The notes beneath the pieces are model-generated. The model did no database searches, was not told where the DNA came from, and worked only from the letters and a program-made list of their open reading frames with translations. The position numbers and the translations under genes are program-made. Below, piece by piece: positions 62,499 through 64,000 of a stretch of DNA of 64,000 nucleotides (position 1 is its first letter; each line of letters starts with the position of its first letter). Origin of the DNA: Flagellimonas profundi. GTDB lineage: Bacteria; Bacteroidota; Bacteroidia; Flavobacteriales; Flavobacteriaceae. The stretch lies in the NCBI RefSeq assembly GCF_017313275.1, contig NZ_JAFLNM010000002.1, forward strand, positions 482,455 to 546,454, written 5' to 3'.

Positions 62499-64000
62499 TG
62501 GGAATAATTAATCAATTTTCTACGATAGGCAGTCAACATTTTTGATTTGGAGATGAAGCCCTCATATTTACCGTTTTTGATGACGGGCAGGTTCCAAGCG
62601 CCACTATCTTGAAATTTTTTCATCACCTGTTTCATGTTGTCCGTTTCGTAAAAGATAACCTCTGGCGGCGCATGCATCAAATTTTCAACAAAAACAGTGT
62701 CGTACAGATCGGTATCGAACATCATAGGCCTAATATCGTCGAGGACTATAATTCCGATTAATTTTTTATCATCATCCAAAACGGGAAAAAGGTTTCTTTT
62801 GGATTTGGATACGGATTGATGCAGCATTTCTCCCAAGGTCATTTGTGGAAGTACGGGCCTGAAATTTTTTTCTATCACATCGTCCATTTCCATTAGTCCT
62901 AGCACCATTTGGTCTTTGTTATGTGATAAAAGCGCTCCGATTTTGGCCAGTTCCTTAGTGTAAATGGTGTAGTCCAATGCGTTTTTGGTAATCAAATAGG
63001 AAATTGCTGCTGTAATCATCAAAGGGACAAAGAGTTGATAACCCCCTGTTATTTCCGCAATCAAGAAAATGGCGGTCAGTGGAGCATGGATTACCCCTGC
63101 GATCAAACCTGCCATTCCTATAAGGGTAAAATTACTTTCGGAAACAGAGAATCCCAAGCCTAGGTTGTTGATTACTTTGGCCACTACATTTCCAAGCGCG
63201 CTTCCCATAACCATGGTTGGAATAAACACTCCACCCGCACCTCCGGCACCAATGGTCGTTGTCATTGCAATTGCCTTGAAAATGGTAATTCCGAACAAAA
63301 GGGCAATAACCACCCAGATATTATGGGTGTAATCATCAAAAGGAGTAGTGCCAAGTGCTTTTAAATGGTCGCCATCCAACAAATTGTTTATAAAACCGAA
63401 ACCTTCACCGTAGAGAGGGGGGATTGCATAGAGCATTACTCCTATGGCAATTCCACCTACCAATAGCTTATACTTTGGACTTTTCAATTTTTTGAAAAGA
63501 GAGAGTATGGCGAAATACATTTTGGTAAAATATATGGAAGCGAACCCTGTACCCACGCCCAACAAAATATAAAAAGCGGTATCCTTCAGTTTAAATCCTT
63601 CGGAAAGGGAAAAACTGAAGAGGATTTCATTTCCCAGAAAGAAATAGGATGTCAACACCCCTGAAATCGATGCTAAAAGTAAGGGCAGCATGGACATCAT
63701 GGTCAGGTCCAATGTAAAAATCTCCACAGCAAATATGATGGCGGCAATGGGGGACTGAAAAATTGAAGCAATAGCCCCAGCAGAGGCACAGGCCACCAAA
63801 AGGGTTCTGGTCTTTGCATCGATATGGAACAAACGACTTAGGTTGGAGCTGACTGCCGAACCTGATTTGACGGCCGGTCCCAACAAACCCACTGAACCAC
63901 CAAAACCCACCGTGAGCGGAGCGGTGATCAAAGGGGTGTAGATGTCCTTTAGGCGGAGCAACCCTCTTTTTTTGGAAAGAGAGAATATAATTGAGGAGAC
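62495..64000 (-). CDS. ClC-family chloride channel/transporter with CBS domains (5' end outside window)
   Basis: The frame runs to the right edge without a start: codons continue beyond 63961 (residues VSSIIFSLSKKRG precede it), so the N-terminus is missing. In the visible part, the ClC selectivity region reads GFGGSVGLLGPAVKSGSA, with the second signature GAGGAGGVFIPTMVMGSALG intact. Two CBS domains (about the last 130 residues) follow the membrane part. In CLC-ec1 the first segment is GREGP, whose glutamate gates chloride/proton exchange; here that glutamate is leucine. The protein may therefore behave as a chloride channel rather than an exchanger. Confidence 0.92.
   Translation of the reverse strand, partial: VSSIIFSLSKKRGLLRLKDIYTPLITAPLTVGFGGSVGLLGPAVKSGSAVSSNLSRLFHIDAKTRTLLVACASAGAIASIFQSPIAAIIFAVEIFTLDLTMMSMLPLLLASISGVLTSYFFLGNEILFSFSLSEGFKLKDTAFYILLGVGTGFASIYFTKMYFAILSLFKKLKSPKYKLLVGGIAIGVMLYAIPPLYGEGFGFINNLLDGDHLKALGTTPFDDYTHNIWVVIALLFGITIFKAIAMTTTIGAGGAGGVFIPTMVMGSALGNVVAKVINNLGLGFSVSESNFTLIGMAGLIAGVIHAPLTAIFLIAEITGGYQLFVPLMITAAISYLITKNALDYTIYTKELAKIGALLSHNKDQMVLGLMEMDDVIEKNFRPVLPQMTLGEMLHQSVSKSKRNLFPVLDDDKKLIGIIVLDDIRPMMFDTDLYDTVFVENLMHAPPEVIFYETDNMKQVMKKFQDSGAWNLPVIKNGKYEGFISKSKMLTAYRRKLINYSQ

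Overview
The window looks like chromosomal DNA of a marine member of the family Flavobacteriaceae (Bacteroidota), probably close to Muricauda/Allomuricauda/Flagellimonas. This is inferred from the gene set (DUF3109, DUF3078, DUF1080 and DUF6503 families, BNR-repeat giants, a LytS/LytTR pair, PA0069-type radical SAM, TerB/DjlA), from the lack of Shine-Dalgarno sequences, from -7 boxes of the Bacteroidota form TAnnTTTG, and from the intergenic 'GTCATTTCGAG...AGAATGACA' inverted repeats common in this group. No rRNA, tRNA, CRISPR array, phage or intact insertion sequence was recognised. Both edges cut a gene: an MscS channel on the left and a ClC channel on the right.

Layout. 1-8 kb: MscS channel, ferrochelatase followed by a DUF3050 protein, MATE exporter, lipoprotein lactonase, then a zinc-ribbon membrane protein and an SPFH/GYF protein. 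8-12 kb: a tight minus-strand operon (DUF1080 lipoprotein, Gfo/Idh/MocA oxidoreductase, DinB, P1 peptidase). 12-21.5 kb: two tandem ~1040-residue BNR/sortilin-like exported proteins, HemJ, a sensor kinase and a crotonase. 23-27 kb: three arrays of a ~150-bp inverted-repeat unit, separated by a collagen-like lipoprotein gene and a radical SAM gene. 27-38.4 kb: an exported oxidoreductase, HD hydrolase, acyltransferase, bacilliredoxin, a TerB-DnaJ/HupE/dCMP deaminase/S41 protease run, MarC, DUF3109 and a LytS/LytTR two-component system. 38.4-39.5 kb: a gene-poor stretch with one candidate 39-residue peptide gene and several hairpins.

39.5-50.8 kb is the most coherent block, a set of divergent operons for unusual sugar or glycoside breakdown. 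It has two paralogous GMC flavoprotein oxidoreductases (one with a gluconate-2-dehydrogenase subunit-3-like partner), two TIM-barrel isomerases/epimerases, a nucleoside-symporter-type MFS permease, a Gfo/Idh/MocA dehydrogenase, a DinB protein and two DUF1080 (3-keto-disaccharide hydrolase family) proteins. The parts suggest an oxidise-then-cleave (3-keto-glycoside) pathway that starts in the periplasm. The 8-12 kb operon carries a smaller set of the same families.

50.8-64 kb returns to housekeeping: yicC-gmk-nadD, a GH130 glycosidase with a DUF6503 partner, a PiT phosphate transporter fused to a PhoU-like tail, dGTPase, DUF3078, dxs, a TadA-like deaminase, a cold-shock protein, and a small membrane protein translationally coupled to the ClC channel.
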